From NCBI GenBank assembly GCA_022393335.1, contig JAJEKB010021738.1, positions 62,001-126,000 on the forward strand: a stretch of 64,000 nucleotides of DNA, given 5' to 3'. Below the pieces are notes generated by a model. It ran no database searches. It was not told where the DNA came from and saw only the letters and a program-made list of their open reading frames with translations. The position numbers and the translations under genes are program-made. Below, one piece after another: positions 23,101-36,086 of the stretch. Position 1 is the first letter of the stretch; each line of letters begins with the position of its first letter. Source of the stretch: Macrotrachela quadricornifera (taxonomy: Eukaryota; Rotifera; Eurotatoria; Philodinida; Philodinidae).

Positions 23101-25162
23101 GATAATCGACTCAATCATGTTATCGAAAACGTTAAAGTTCTGAGTGATTTGTTAAAGACAATCGGTTTCAATGTCACAACAGCATATGACTTAAAACAAT
23201 CCGAGATGACTACCACTATTATTGAGTTTTCTAAAATGGTCAACAAAGATGATTTAGTTTTATTCTACTTTTCTGGTCATGGATACCAGATTAAAGATAA
23301 AAACTATTTAATACCTGTTGATGATATCCATATAGAAGATGATAGAGACATTGAAAATTTTGCTATTGACTTTGAACAAATAGTAGAGCGTCTAGTAAAG
23401 CGTACTCGATTATGTGTAAATATATTTATCTTGGATTGCTGTGGAACATACTTATTAAATAGCATATCAACATCAAATTGTAAGTACTATCGTCATTGAC
23501 TCTGCAAAAGTAATATTCGTTTTTATATAGTTACAATCAACAATCAAGGTTTTCATGAAATGAGATCAATAAATAGTGCATTCATTCAGTTTGCTTGTGC
23601 TGCTAATGAAGGAGTTTGTAATAATTTATTCACTAAACACTTACTGAAAAATATCACACAAGAAAATGTTAATATCTCTGAACTTTTTCGATGGATTGCA
23701 GTCGATGTACAAAGAGAAAGCAATAACAAACAACGGCCATTATCTATAAATGGATTACGTCATTATCAGAATGTTTATTTGAATGAAGTAATTCCACCTG
23801 TTCAAAGTAAGTCTAGAAGAGTTTACATGAGATTTTTAAAATAGAAAGCGAACATAACTATAGTCATATGGATGAGGAGTATGATATTTAAGAATCAATT
23901 TTTATATTAATTAAAATTTTTTTTTCGAATTTACAGTATGGGATGAAGTCGAACAACATGAAATACAATCAATATTGAAAAAACAAGAAGAACTACGAAC
24001 TTGCTATGACAACTATCCAGATATTAATGATGTTCTCAATCGAGAAACGAGAAATATTAAAAGTGCGGACGAACTTACACGATCTATATTATCTAAATCC
24101 CCATCAGGAAATCTGACAGAAACGGATACACTATGTCATGTAATAAATAATATGATTGGAAATGGAAATCAAGAATGTCTTTTTTTCGACTCTCGTCAAG
24201 GTGTAAATCTTCATGATGCATCTTCAAATTTAGCTGATCTTAGTGTTACAGATAGACCATTTGTTTTGAAATTAAACAATAGTGATGATTTTATCAATAA
24301 AAATGATTTAAAAGATGAACAATATGAGACAAAAATTGTTAAAACATTAAATCGTGTAATTGAACAAAAGCAATCACATCCAATTATTAAGGATATACTT
24401 GAACGATTATCAAAAGCACATGATATTGACAAAAAAAACATTGTTTTAAAAAATGTCTATTTAGGATCATTTAATATAGTGTATACTGTTATAGATTTAG
24501 CAATTAATGCATTTAAAAAATTAACTGACCTTTCAAACAAATTAAAAGAACAATTCAAACAATTTAAAGCAGCAAAAATTCATCCACTTTTATATCGGCC
24601 ATCATTTGATATAGCACAATTTGATGCTCGTGGAAATAAAACTTTTTCTGATAAGGTAGGACCATATGAAGTTGGTCCACCAGGACGAACTAAATCGTAT
24701 ATTCAACCAGCTGGTTGGATAAGATATGGATTAAAAGTTTTGGGTAGATATTCTAATGATGAATGGTTACATCCATTTGGACATCCTGGAAATTGGTACA
24801 GAGCTTTTCATGGAACGGGAAATGCAAAACCTGTAGATTTCTGTAGTCTTCATGCTTCATTTGATGCTCAATACGCTCCTATTGATGCTGCTTCTAATAT
24901 TCATAAAACTGGATTTCGTGAAGCAAGAGTCAATTTTCATGGACCAGGTGTTTATTGTTCGCCAAAACCGACTTTTGTAGAGAAAGGTTATGCTGGAAAA
25001 GCTACATTAGATACAAAGACGGGTAGAAAAACTTTTAAACTTATGCTACAAGTGGCTGTCAATCCTGATGGTGTCAAGTTCGCCACTGAAGATATATGGA
25101 TTGCTCAACATTCGCAAGATATTCGAACTTATGGAATACTCATTAAAGAAGTTTTACCTTAA
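20125..25162 (+). CDS. SAM domain + caspase-like + PARP/ART-like multidomain protein
   Basis: Nine-exon model, about 820 aa. Exons: 20125-20194, 20256-20357, 21707-21824, 21888-21975, 22040-22130, a tentative micro-exon 22299-22320, 23010-23479, 23531-23806 and 23937-25162; phases agree throughout. Exons 2-3 encode a SAM domain (WSLEQVTQWLSSIHLEKY, then IDGALLMS and LKELIPPL). The caspase-like domain (C14) starts RKLALIVSNGKYN, with the catalytic His in YFSGHG and Cys in ILDCCG; exon 8 supplies the second half (IQFACAANEG, SELFRWIAVDVQRES). The last exon has a linker module ending VYLGSFNIVYTV and a C-terminal domain with YRAFHGTG, GPGVYCSPKP, FKLMLQVAVNPDG and YGILIKEV. That order (HGT, GxY, late Glu) resembles PARP/ART folds; this is inference. 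SAM domains mediate oligomerisation, so a death-signalling or immune effector role is likely but unproven. Residues before the caspase core are uncertain because the micro-exon is a prediction. Confidence 0.75.
20358..21706 (+). other. Long intron (1,349 nt) within the SAM domain
   Basis: Donor GTAAGT and acceptor CTTTTTAG, phase 1. The other resolved introns of this gene are 51-130 nt. The inside carries loosely repeated phrases such as TTGAACGCG, TTTCAACGCG and CTCAACGCATTCCATG at 21180-21450, so an old repeat insertion is likely. Confidence 0.6.
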
Positions 25163-27284
25163 AATAATCAAAATTTTTCATTTTTTTGTCTTTTTTTCTT
25201 TCCTGTCCTCTTTCTCTCATTGTTTGGTATATTCCTTACATGTATTAAAATGTGTTGTTTCCGAGTGAAAAGAAGGAATTTGATGCCATCTTTTTGTATA
25301 TTATTAAATTTAATACCAGATTCGAGTATTTCGCATCTGGAGTCGTCTCTTTGTCCAATATGACTCTCGTTCAGGTTGAGTTAGGTGTAGAATTCAATAG
25401 TGAATCGACTGATGATATTTTCGAACTATGTTTCCGATCAAAGAGTATTTGGTATCTAGATTTACTATATTATCTGAATTGAGTCTAAATGTAATTGAGT
25501 TAAATTCAGTTTTAAATTCTGCATCGAATGACATCATTTTCAGCCAGGACATCGAGCAAAAATTTCAATGAGGATGGGGTTAAGGAGTATGAGGTAAGTG
25601 AAGATGAATAAAGCAACTATAATGTTAACATTGGATCTCAGCAAAGAGGATCATTAAATGGTCAAGAGAGCATATCACGACCGGTTTTGTTCTTGCTCAC
25701 GGAACTTATCAAGTGACTTAAGACAGTCAATATCAATTACAATTAAGAATAAATATTAGAGCAACATCTACAATGTTGTATCAAAGCGTTTATTGCATAT
25801 TTTTCTTTCTATTAAAGCTGCTTATCAATGTACTCGCAAGCTGTAAAGACTCTTCTCATGAGGAGCAGAACATAATGATATACAATTTCTAAGATAAAGA
25901 TTACGAATTGCTTTCGTAAAAGAATTGAACCATAATTCAAAAATCTTAGAATCGATCACTTTGATTTAGTATAGAGAAACGCAGTGATATCTTGACATAA
26001 ATGTTTTGTGTAGATGAAAGATAAAAAATATTGATTCTCAAATATCTTTATTTGTTTATTCTTCCCTTTCACTATTATTTTAAAATGTTTGAATAAAGTA
26101 TGAATATTTCATTTTGATGGGAAATGTCACATATAATACGCATCTCTTTCATGGAATCCATAAGTTATTTTTTTATATTGAAGAATTTTATATAAGCTTT
26201 AACTAGAACATTAACTATCAATGCTGGACTTGAGTTTAGCTAGAAGTGATATTTTGAGACAAAAAAATTCTGAGGAAATATTATACAAAAAAACTGTGCA
26301 ATGGGTCTACTTGGACATCACGATATAGATGAAGAGATTAATGTTTATACCTACAGACATAAGAATAAAAATAGTTTTATTAATGACTAAGTTTGAATTT
26401 TCTCTTGTTAGAAAATATGAACTTTTTAAAAATTTCGAAAGGAGTGAATATATGTATTTCAGCTGATGAGAATCATATTGAACAATGTTTGGAAATAAAA
26501 TTTCGTGAAATGAAACTTAAACATACTATAAAAAAAAATCAATTAAGTCGATTGAACTGTATCAAAAATATTTGCGTTAACTTTCTTAAGAAATTTTTGT
26601 GTGTTTTTGTCTTTGAAAGAGCATATTAGGATGCAGTACCTTAAATACGTAAGTGAAAAAAGAAAATTTTAATTTTTTTTTCAATAAATAAAGCTGTTGA
26701 ATAATAATTTCTGTTTTATTAATATTAATCTCTTTATATGATATCATTGTTTATACAAAGAAATACTTTTATATTAACTATATATAGTTCAATAGTTCCT
26801 TTGACATGTAAAAATATGATGAGATTTTTTTTTCTTCTTTGAAATATTCTCATTAGTAATGTCAACATCATTTTTCTTTTGTTCTATGAATTTCAAAGAA
26901 GAATAGAATAAAAGCATAGGATCTTTTATGATGTGATTGAATAGAATAGACGAACATAAAATTCTAGTACCAATTAATTTAAGTACTTTGTCATTCTCTT
27001 GTTTATCTAATAACAACAAAATAATTTTTCGATTCGACTTTCAAGAGTACAGGAAATATTTATCATATTTGAGAGTATTATAATTATTAGAAATGAGTAA
27101 ACATTCATATATAAGCTGATTGAATATATATTAGAAGAGTGAGATAAGCATTTTTAGAAAAACGATCATCATTATCATTACTATCATCTATTTTAAAAGA
27201 AAACGGTGAGAGCTTTGTTTTTATTTACATGATGGATATTTTTTTGCAATATAATTAAATAAAGAAAAATAATTTTTTTTCATT
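25163..27284. other. Intergenic, no firm gene
   Basis: AT-rich. A frame at 26393-26629 after a TCTCTTGTTAG acceptor-like site is lysine-rich and matches no family; a 29-codon ATG frame precedes it at about 26300. An exon-like block TTTTCAG|CCAGGACATC...TATGAG|GTAAGTG lies at about 25545-25595 but is isolated. A poly(A)-signal-like CAATAAATAAAG is at about 26682. Confidence 0.3.
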
Positions 27285-28280
27285 GAAAGGAAGTAGCACC
27301 TTTTCCATGAGCTATACTCCTCTGCTCGATTTATTTCCTTTTAATTATTTTTTTATTGGGATTGATGTGAGGATACAGCATCACGAAATCATTCGTTGGA
27401 CTTTTTTACGATTAGCAAAAAAAAGTGATATTTTTAGAAAGAGTGGATTTCCATATAGAATCCCAGAAAAAACAGTTCATATTTTGAGGTTTTAGTTATT
27501 AAAAATTGTTTTTGATGTAAAATAAACATGATATTCAGAATCAGCACATCAAAATCTACTACAAACTTTATTTTTTAGTATGAAATAGTTCCATAAAAAT
27601 TTTTGTCCTACTCCTCCTCAGATTTTTTACTTGATAATTTATTCCTGTAAATTTTGATGGAAAATATTTCGCGATAAAAATTAAAGTTTTTGGTGTATTT
27701 TCACATGCTGATTCTGAATATAAAATTTATTTTTCATAAAACGCAACTTTTAACAATCGAAACCTTGAATTTTTCCTCATAAAATCTGTCTCTTCAGAAG
27801 TTTGAATCCTACTAATAAAAACTGACATATTTTTTTTATTTGATAGATTTTATAAAGCTGCACTTGTAATGAAAATTCCACTTTTAGCTGAGTGTGTTTC
27901 TCAAGTTCTAGATTAAACAATGTCTGTCATGCATTGAAAAATAAGTATTAGAAAGAGAATTTTTTATGATAGACAGTTGTCGTCAGTATAGTCATTGAAT
28001 AAGATGATTTTAATTTTATTTTGCAGAGAACCTTTAGTTGTATATATAGTAAAAATTTCGTTATTATTCATGCAATTAAGGATGAGATATTAATCTTGAT
28101 ATAATAATGGAGGAAATATCTATTGATGATGATCCTTCTTTTAAAATATTGATTTTTTTGTTAAGAATGAAGAAGTCCATAGAATGATTTTGTATTCTCA
28201 TATCAGTCCTAACAAAAAAAATAATTGAAAGGAAAGAAATTAAGCGGGGGAGGGGCGGGATATAAGCGACAGTTCCTTTC
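27285..28280. repeat. Inverted repeat pair, ~150-bp arms about 0.7 kb apart
   Basis: 27299-27450 and 28125-28275 are diverged reverse complements: CCTTTTAATTATTTTTTTATT, GATGTGAGGATACA and TGGACTTTTTTACGATTA on the left have matching phrases on the minus strand of the right. Both arms therefore give similar spurious frames. It may be a decayed foldback transposon. Confidence 0.5.
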
Positions 28281-28320
28281 ATAGATAAAAATATTTTGTT
28301 TTTTATTTTAGAAACTGTAA

Positions 28321-28560
28321 ATGGCAATTCATTGTGGTCCATCATTTCACAAAATTTTATTTCTAATTGCCTTATATTCAATGTTTCATATAAATGAAAT
28401 TGTTGAAGGTCGTTTTCTTTGGGATTTAAGTTCATATTGCATTAATTATTGTTCGCGTGTCAATGGACAAATGTCTCCAATTGGTATTTGTTCGTGTCAT
28501 CGTATTACATCTTATCATCGTCGAATGGCACTAAAAAATTTTCAAACAATACCTAAATAA
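28321..28560 (+). CDS. Small secreted cysteine-containing peptide (79 aa)
   Basis: A short frame with coding-like composition. The ATG at 28321 is preceded directly by an in-frame TAA and by an intron acceptor (TTTTATTTTAG) in the 5' leader, which supports this start. The N-terminus has a hydrophobic stretch (ILFLIALYSMF, residues 12-22) that may be a signal peptide. The rest holds a C-x3-C and C-x-C pattern (SYCINYCSR, then GICSCHR) and is basic. No family is recognised. It could be a secreted peptide or hormone-like precursor, but no paired dibasic cleavage layout is obvious. It lies about 40 bp past an inverted repeat. Confidence 0.5.
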   Translation: MAIHCGPSFHKILFLIALYSMFHINEIVEGRFLWDLSSYCINYCSRVNGQMSPIGICSCHRITSYHRRMALKNFQTIPK

Positions 28561-31104
28561 ATTTTTCAATATGAATAAAATTGATGATTAATAATATTTC
28601 TTAAATTCAAATCAAATATTACTAAACAATAAAATTCTTTTTAATTAAGAATAAATTATAAAAAAATGTAATTTAAACAAAATTAAAGTAGAATAAAGAG
28701 TCCGTATGGATTAAATCATTGATCGTTTGTAACGATAATGAGCATATCAATTTTGGATAGTTTTAGTATACGTCAGCTTCAATGTATTCTCGTTTGATAT
28801 ATCAAACGATGATCATAGCTCTTATGTACTATTCATAATCTAATGCAAAGGGATTTATTTAGAAAAACGTGCATGGTCTTGTGATAGAGCAAATGTACTG
28901 CTATTCAGAGATGGCTTTGTATTAAAGGTGCTTATCTTTCCCGAGAGAGAAGGACAAGGTTAACTATAAGTTTTTAGTAAAATTTTATCGTTCTATGATC
29001 AACGATAGTTGCTAAATGGCGTTTCAAATTTTTATCCCATAGCAATTGTACTAATACCTTTTCCAAGAGAATATCGTATTTTCTATCTGTTTGTACAATT
29101 GGTCACTATAAAATAGTCTCAACTTTTTCATTCGATTGAATGAATTTCATCTATCTAAATATTAAACTGCTCATCGCTTTTTTCAATTAGTTATATGTTA
29201 AATCAGTAAAATAAAGAATTAATGGTTTTGCATTGTTTGTTCTTGATTTCTAAAACATTTAATGGTTAAGAGTTTCAACATTATTTATACTCGAAATTTT
29301 TTTTTCTTTCAATTGAATTAATATCAATTACATGAAATTGCTATATATAAGACATCATACTATCCGAATTGCTCAGTTAATATTTTGACATACATTTGAA
29401 AAAATAAAAACCTGTAATTTTCATTGAAAATAACAAGATGTCCGTATAAATTCATTTGTTAATCTGCTTATTTGTCTAAGCCAATTGTACAAAAGAATAA
29501 TATTCAATTCAAGAATTCAACAAAAAATGAAAAACAATCTTCAAATCAAGTTATATAAGTTAATTTTAAACTGAATTAGTAATCTAATTCAAATTATATT
29601 TTATCCAATATGAAATATTTCATGAAATTTTCAACAATGTATTTATCTTTTATGAATTTTTTTTCAATTTCAATTAGTTATGAATAAAATTAATTTTAAT
29701 AATAATAAAAAAATTTCTATATTTACTTTCATAAAAAATAAATGAAGCTCAAAAACAAACAAATTTAATTATTGAAATATTTAAATATTTTGATTTTGAA
29801 TAGAAATTATTTAGCAACTATCATAATAGTGTTAGTTTGTAAAATCTGAAGAAAAGAAAAACTATTTCGATAGTAAACCAAAATAACGCTTTCGCAATTA
29901 AATAACCGTTATCAAAGTAATGTATTTCATATTGTTTTATAATTACAATACCATATTCAATATTTGCTACAACCAAACTTTTTTTTTTCAGATAAAACAA
30001 AGTGATAATGAATAAAGAAGAATAATACTACCATTAACCTTCTGATGGCTAAAATGCAGCTATATCATTCAAAATCGCGTCATATGAATTACATTATTTT
30101 AAAAACTTTCATTTTATAAAAACGATTATATTTACACTAATATCATGCCATGAAAAAAAATTTTCGCCTAAACTACTTGCATATTTAACTACAGGCAATA
30201 TCTGAGCCTTTCACAAAACTCAGGCTGATTATCCTTCGAGAGGCTGTGTGATAAAATCTTAAGAAATGCTTTTTTGATTTTATTTTATCCTAAAAAAATG
30301 ATTATCTTTCTTGACCTTATACATCACATTAACTTTTGTTGACTACATTAAAAATTTTCAATCATCTATTGATCCTTATTGTATTGGATACGGTACTTGT
30401 ATTTTTTAATCCTAAAGATGATCGTTTTTAAGAATGGAGTTATGAGTCACACTATATTGTAATGTTTTCGATTTTTTTGGAAACATGAAATGAAAATAGT
30501 AGAAAAAAACACTAAAATTCATGCAAAAATAGTGATAGAATCGCTATTGTTATAGTTTTGTAAAAAAAAGAATATAGTGAAAATAATGAGGGAGAAATAA
30601 GACTAATGTAGTAATTTCAATTCATTTTAAAATAGACAAATTAATGCAATGGAAATAATGTCAAAGTATAATGAAAGTAATGTAATGATTTTAATTTTTC
30701 AAGGATATAAATAACAGATTTTTCTTTTATGAAAAGCTTAAAAATAACTATTTTTATGAACTCTTTTTTATTCTCTAAATTACGATTGATGGTAAGTTGA
30801 ATAAAGTCAATAGAAGGCTACCCCTGCTGTAAAAATTCAAGTACTGAGAGTACTTTGGTTATAAGCAGCACAGGGTGAGGTAGTGGGCGCATCCTTAATA
30901 AATGGAAAATGGATATATTTGAATAACTTAATACTTGAATTCAAGTATGAAGTTTAATACTACTGAAGAAAAACGAACAAATACAAATGTAAATTTTTTA
31001 TAAATATTGTTAGAAGAATTTTGGAACTGTGAAATATTTTTATTAATATAATTGTTTTTATTTATTTTTTTTTTTAATTAATAAAATTTTTTGTTGTTTT
31101 GTTT
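28561..31104. other. Intergenic, 2.5 kb, very AT-rich
   Basis: No genes seen. 28793-28812 holds a short palindrome, TTTGATATATCAAA. At 30823-30895 ACCCCTGCTGT pairs imperfectly with AGCAGCACAGGGTG, possibly a small MITE, followed by TTGAATA-type repeats at 30918. Confidence 0.35.
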
Positions 31105-32028
31105 TTAAGATGATGGTTCTTGTTCGCATACATTGACGGATAATTGAAGACGAGCAGCAAGATCTCCATAATAATAATAATAAGCTTTATTTCTCGAACA
31201 TGGTGATCCATATGTTAATGGTATTATATCCATTTCATGTTTGTCCATACATTTAACAGAACGTAAAAATTCTCTATTAAAATATTTCTTAAATAGAATT
31301 TTTTTTTGTATAATTAAAATAAAAAAAAACTTACGTGCATTTTGTTGGATATTTATCATCGAATGAATAATGACATTTAGTTAGAGTTTGATGACTTAAA
31401 CGTGATGGATGACAATAACCACCTAAATTTATATTTATCAAAAATTATTTTAAATAAAATAATAATTTACTATTTGTAACAGCACATGAACTCATTACCA
31501 ATTTCCAATAAATTTTCGAATATTCATATGAAAATGGATAACGATCAACAGAACAAATTTCATCAACATCAAATATAGAAAAAAGACATTGACGATATAA
31601 TGAACTTTCATTATATGCTCTAAAAATAAAATATAATGAATATAAGAAAAAAATAAATTAAAACAAACTGGCAAAGTAAAGTTCCTTCCATATAATATGC
31701 ATTTTCAGGTGATGTTATATCAATTGTATCATCAATATATTCTTTATAACATTGAAGCATATGCATATTCACCGTATTTTCATCACATTTTCCATTTATA
31801 AAAGATTGACCTATTTAATATCAAATAAATATTTATCACTCATTTTTTATTATATTTATATAATTATTAGAAAAATTTCTTTTTTTTATATTACTCAATA
31901 TATTTGCTTATTTAATGTATTCATAAAATTATAATTTTTCGAATAAATAATAACTTACCGTCAGCAAGAATAAGATTAATAATTAATGTCATGAAGAGAA
32001 AAATATTGATACCAGTTCCACAAATCAT
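31105..32028 (-). CDS. Secreted cysteine-rich protein, five exons, ~205 aa
   Basis: Exons on the minus strand: 32028-31959, 31810-31669, 31619-31471, 31422-31335 and 31273-31105. Every junction has GT...AG ends and matching phase (1, 2, 1, 2), and the total is 618 nt with the stop. Exon 1 encodes a signal peptide (MICGTGINIFLFMTLIINLI). The mature chain has about a dozen cysteines spread through the length, with phrases such as NGKCDENT, LLCQAYN, YRQCLF, DEICSVD, SSCAVT, TKCHYSF, SVKCMDK, GSPCSRN and NVCEQE. The spacing recalls nematode DUF19/T20D4.11-like extracellular domains, but this is only a resemblance. No catalytic motif or membrane anchor is visible. It is probably an extracellular protein of unknown role. 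The donor of exon 2 (GTTTGT) is weaker than the others. Confidence 0.75.
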
Positions 32029-34627
32029 AATGGTTTTCTGAGATAAGAAGAAGATAAAGATGTTAGTTTTATTATAATATGTGATATATTTCTCGATTTT
32101 TTTTTCTTTTCTTTTAGTTTGTGTTTAAATATAATGCAAGAGAAAGCTAAGAAAAGACAACATTATATTTCTACCAACAAATAATACAAAGGCGAACTAA
32201 GGAGAGAAAATATTCTTTCCGTTTCAATGCTGATAGAAATAATACGATTGTGAACACTGCCAGTCGTGATATAGCACAATAAATATAAAGACATGTCAAT
32301 TAGAATAAGTATATATTCTCTCTTTATTGTTCTTTTCAAAAAAAATAAAGAAAAAAAACTGTTATCAAAATCGACTAACACCCACTATTCGATTCAAATC
32401 TCTAAAACATGAAACAAAGAGAAAAGAAAAAAAGGAATTTCTTATAGAATAATATCAATAGAATATTAATACCTTCTGTCACTTATTTCCGTTATACATT
32501 AAAATCATACTGTGATACTATTCTCTTATTAAAGAAAAAGAAAACAAAAGAATAAATATTCTATTAATAAGAACAACAAAAAACTCTTTTTCCTATATCT
32601 ATATCAATCAAATAAACAATAATTTAATATAAGAAAAAATAAAACAAACTTTTTCTAAGAGAAAATTATTCAACATAATATATTATTAAAAAAACTTGAT
32701 ACTATCTTCTATTTCATGTAAAAATAATCAATAATATTACATATATATATAAAGAAAAAAAGGTACATCATAATTTTATCAAAGTAGGTGGATTAATAAT
32801 GATTATGTTCATCTGACAGTAAAGAAAAACTTACCCTGTGGAAATAATACAATAATGTATAAGGAAAAAAAAAAAGAATATTACTTATATAATTATCATT
32901 AACAATTATAATTTTATATTTAATTATTTAAATTAAAATAAAAAAGTATATTTTCTACTAAAATTTATTTATTATTTTAATCTAAAATTTTTATTCTTTA
33001 TTTAATAAAAAACAAACAAACAAACAAATAATTTATTGATAAAATATCCTAGAAGTGAAAATATCTAAAGGATTATTAGTTTTCTTTCATTACGATTCAT
33101 CACTTTTCACATTTCCGATTGATAACAACATTTCTATGTCACATTTCATGTCAACTTATTATACACGCGAAAAACTATTTTATTTACATATTCAACTAAA
33201 TAACCTGAAATAATAATAATAACATATAACAATACAATTAACTTACCTATCAAAATTTTTAATTCTTTAAATAGATGAAAATATAGGAATATATTTTCTT
33301 TTTTTTTTTTGTTATAAATAGAAAGATATCAATTAAAATAATTCATTCTACCTTTTGATATTCAATGGATTAAAAAAATTTTCTTCTATCTTCTACATAA
33401 TTTCTTAATTAAAATATCTAAAATAATCTAGATTCAGAATTTATTCTTTTAGTATTTTTTTTCTATGATAATATAAAAATAAATAAATGTAGAAATATTT
33501 TTAGAAAAAAGAGAAAATACAATTAACATGATATACTTTATATTTGCACTAAATTAATCTTGACTATATCATTGGATTTTATAATTAATTTATTGAGACT
33601 TATTTATCTATTTTAATAAAAGATATTTGATATTCAATAAACTAATTAAATTCTTTTAATCTAGTAGTTTATTTAAAATATTCGATAATGTAATCAACAA
33701 ATTCTTGGAATTATAGTCTATAATTTCATTCTCATGATTTATCAAACCACTAATATATATTTTCATAAGTATCTATTATGACAAATTTTTCAGTGCTTTG
33801 CTTTTATTTCAGTTGGAATAATAGTACACATATACTCCTACACAAAAATCTAATGAATAATGATTCACATATTAGTATTAATTAAATGGCTAACTATGTT
33901 TAAAAAGATTAATCGAAATCTTACATAAGAAAAAAAACATCATAAACAATAAATGGCATAAATTTGCATCATAATGATGCAAATTCACATATGCAAAATA
34001 TTTCTCTCTTAGTCTTAATTATCTTCAAGAAAATAACAATATGATATGAGATATTTTTATGAAATAAGTCAATCAAGAATATAATATAAACATAGGTTAT
34101 ATGAAATTATTTTAGTAATAAAATCGTATCAATTAAAATAAAAATATTTCATTGTTTTACAACTAAGGTTACACTTTACATGAGATTTTAGTTGAATTTG
34201 GAATGCATAGAAGAAATATTTATAGGACTTGGAAATCAAAACATTGCAGCAACGGCAAGCTTTTATTTTGATTATTCATCAAGATAGATTTTCTATCATT
34301 ATGGACATTTTTGATGGGTATGTAATCGAAAATTTATCAACAATCATTCTGTGTCATATTACTTAATGAATAAAATTAAATATCCATCTGATTAATACTC
34401 ATAATCATTTCTTATATTCTAATATCGCAATTGTAAAATATATTTTCTTTAATGCACTTCTGCTTATAAAAATTACTCATATTTTTGATTTAATTATTTC
34501 GAAGAATATAAGATTTATATGAATGATGATAGAAATTTTTTTTTCAAAAATAGGTAGAAAAAATAAAAATTTACTGATTGATATTGACGAATGAAATAAA
34601 AAATTTTCATAGAATTTTATCATAATA
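32029..34627. other. Intergenic, 2.6 kb, very AT-rich
   Basis: Long A/T runs and short TATATA tracts (for example at 32740), no open frames with motifs, no clear repeat family. It should include the promoter of the secreted cysteine-rich gene. Confidence 0.4.
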
Positions 34628-34810
34628 AAGGGATCTTGTTGGTTATACGCCATCATTTTTCAAAAATTTCAAAATCGATTTTTATTCAAATAAAACAACT
34701 TTGAACAAAAGAAGCAATAATTTCAATAAATAAAATCTTGTATACTCTTTCGGTGGCAAAATTTCTGTGATGGATTCCAATATGATGTCGAATGGATCTT
34801 TATCATATGC
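34628..34810. repeat. Partial copy of the 41.2-42.0 kb TIR element
   Basis: GGATCTTGTTGGTTATACGC and the following TTTATTCAAATAAAACAACTT, GAACAAAAGAAG and GATGTCGAATGG match 41174-41335 in order. No matching right terminus follows, so this copy is truncated. Confidence 0.65.
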
Positions 34811-35353
34811 AGGATATATCAACGGATAATAAACATTCTGTTGTTGGTTATAGGTGAACGATGTTAGAGAAGAGAATTTTAGTAGACGTCATGCGATTGA
34901 TCATCGCGACATTACTCAGAATGTTAGTATTTCTAACAGCTGAGATTTGAAGTATTTTCATGCATTATTATCCTTTTAGTTTGTAAAATAAACAACTGAA
35001 ACATTCGAATAGTTTTTTCCAATTCAGAACAAACATCCATTTTCTCTCAAAACTCACGTATTTACCAGGTATGTAATATTCTTTCAATTGGAGTTTTCTC
35101 ACAGATTTAGTTCTATCTTAAAGGATACGTTGGACTTCAATTTGTAAACTATTCAATAGCCGTTGGTTTTCGCAAAATTAGCGAATCATTTTTACTAGGT
35201 TGTATAGTTAATGTTTAATGAGCGTTTCTTATTTTCCTATAACTTGATCATCTTATTATAGTCGAAGTTGATTCATTCATTTCGTTCGAAAGTTTCAAAT
35301 CGAAGTTCATATTAGACAAAAGTTCATTGTACTGCTACAAATAGCAATAACGA
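34811..35353. other. Intergenic, nothing recognised
   Basis: About 540 bp of AT-rich sequence without a supported feature. Confidence 0.35.
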
Positions 35354-35819
35354 TCAGTGGTTTCTACAGGACTTTATTTGATCTATTATTTGTTTTGATA
35401 GACTCTTCATATGTTCTCCATGATGCTGTCTTACCACAGCAGGATTATTGTTAGCTGAACTGATCGCTGTAGCTGTTAATACTCTAGCAATAGCGACTAA
35501 TTTCGATAAAGTTTTTGTATTACTTTGTAACAATATTGTATCTGAAAATAATGTTTCATGGCCACTGTAGCCGCCACAACTATATCGACAACAACCTCGA
35601 TAACAATCAATAATTACAATTGCTATAAGTTAATAAGTTATCTCAATTAATTTCTTCCTAATATTCTCGCAAAAGTGTTCCATATCTTTACGTGCAATTT
35701 AGCTTATTATTTGTATATGCATTATGTCTCATTAAGCAATCCAGAGGAGTGATAACTAACTCGTTCAGTTCAAGATATGTTGTAGAAGCAAGTATTTTAT
35801 ATATTTCGCTTGAAACCAT
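35354..35819 (-). CDS. Tentative two-exon gene of unknown function
   Basis: Exon 1 (35819-35692) starts MVSSEIYKILASTTYLEL and ends at a donor GTAAAG. The second coding block reads to a stop at 35354 and contains CCRYSCGGYSGHETLF, LLQSNTKTLSKLVAIAR and KSLSKQIIDQIKSC, with an alanine- and serine-rich middle. Two acceptors are possible: CTTATAG near 35626, which gives the wrong phase, and CGATATAG near 35585, which gives the right one. The second predicts a protein of about 115 aa. No family is recognised. Composition and the open frame argue for coding; it could also be a decayed exon pair. It lies downstream of GCLC on the same strand. Confidence 0.4.
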
Positions 35820-36086
35820 TCTGAAAAATAATGAACTTTTAGTTTTTTTCTAAACTCTATCGGAAGATAAATAACACTGGTAAATCTTATGTTCTACCTA
35901 AGCTTTAAGAAAGTTGAAGTCATAACAATTGTGAGAGACAAATCCATCCCTCTTTTTTCTTACGTTTGACTAAAATTCTCGATTATTATTAGAGTCAATT
36001 TGTAGCTCGGTTATATACTTTATTTATAACAGAAATGTATAAACTTTTTCTATTTAAAATTTAACTATTTCTATTCGAAAATGTCC

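Noticed and set aside
26393..26629. 78-aa lysine-rich frame
   Set aside because: No motif, and poly-A runs inflate the lysine content; possibly an exon fragment but not supported.
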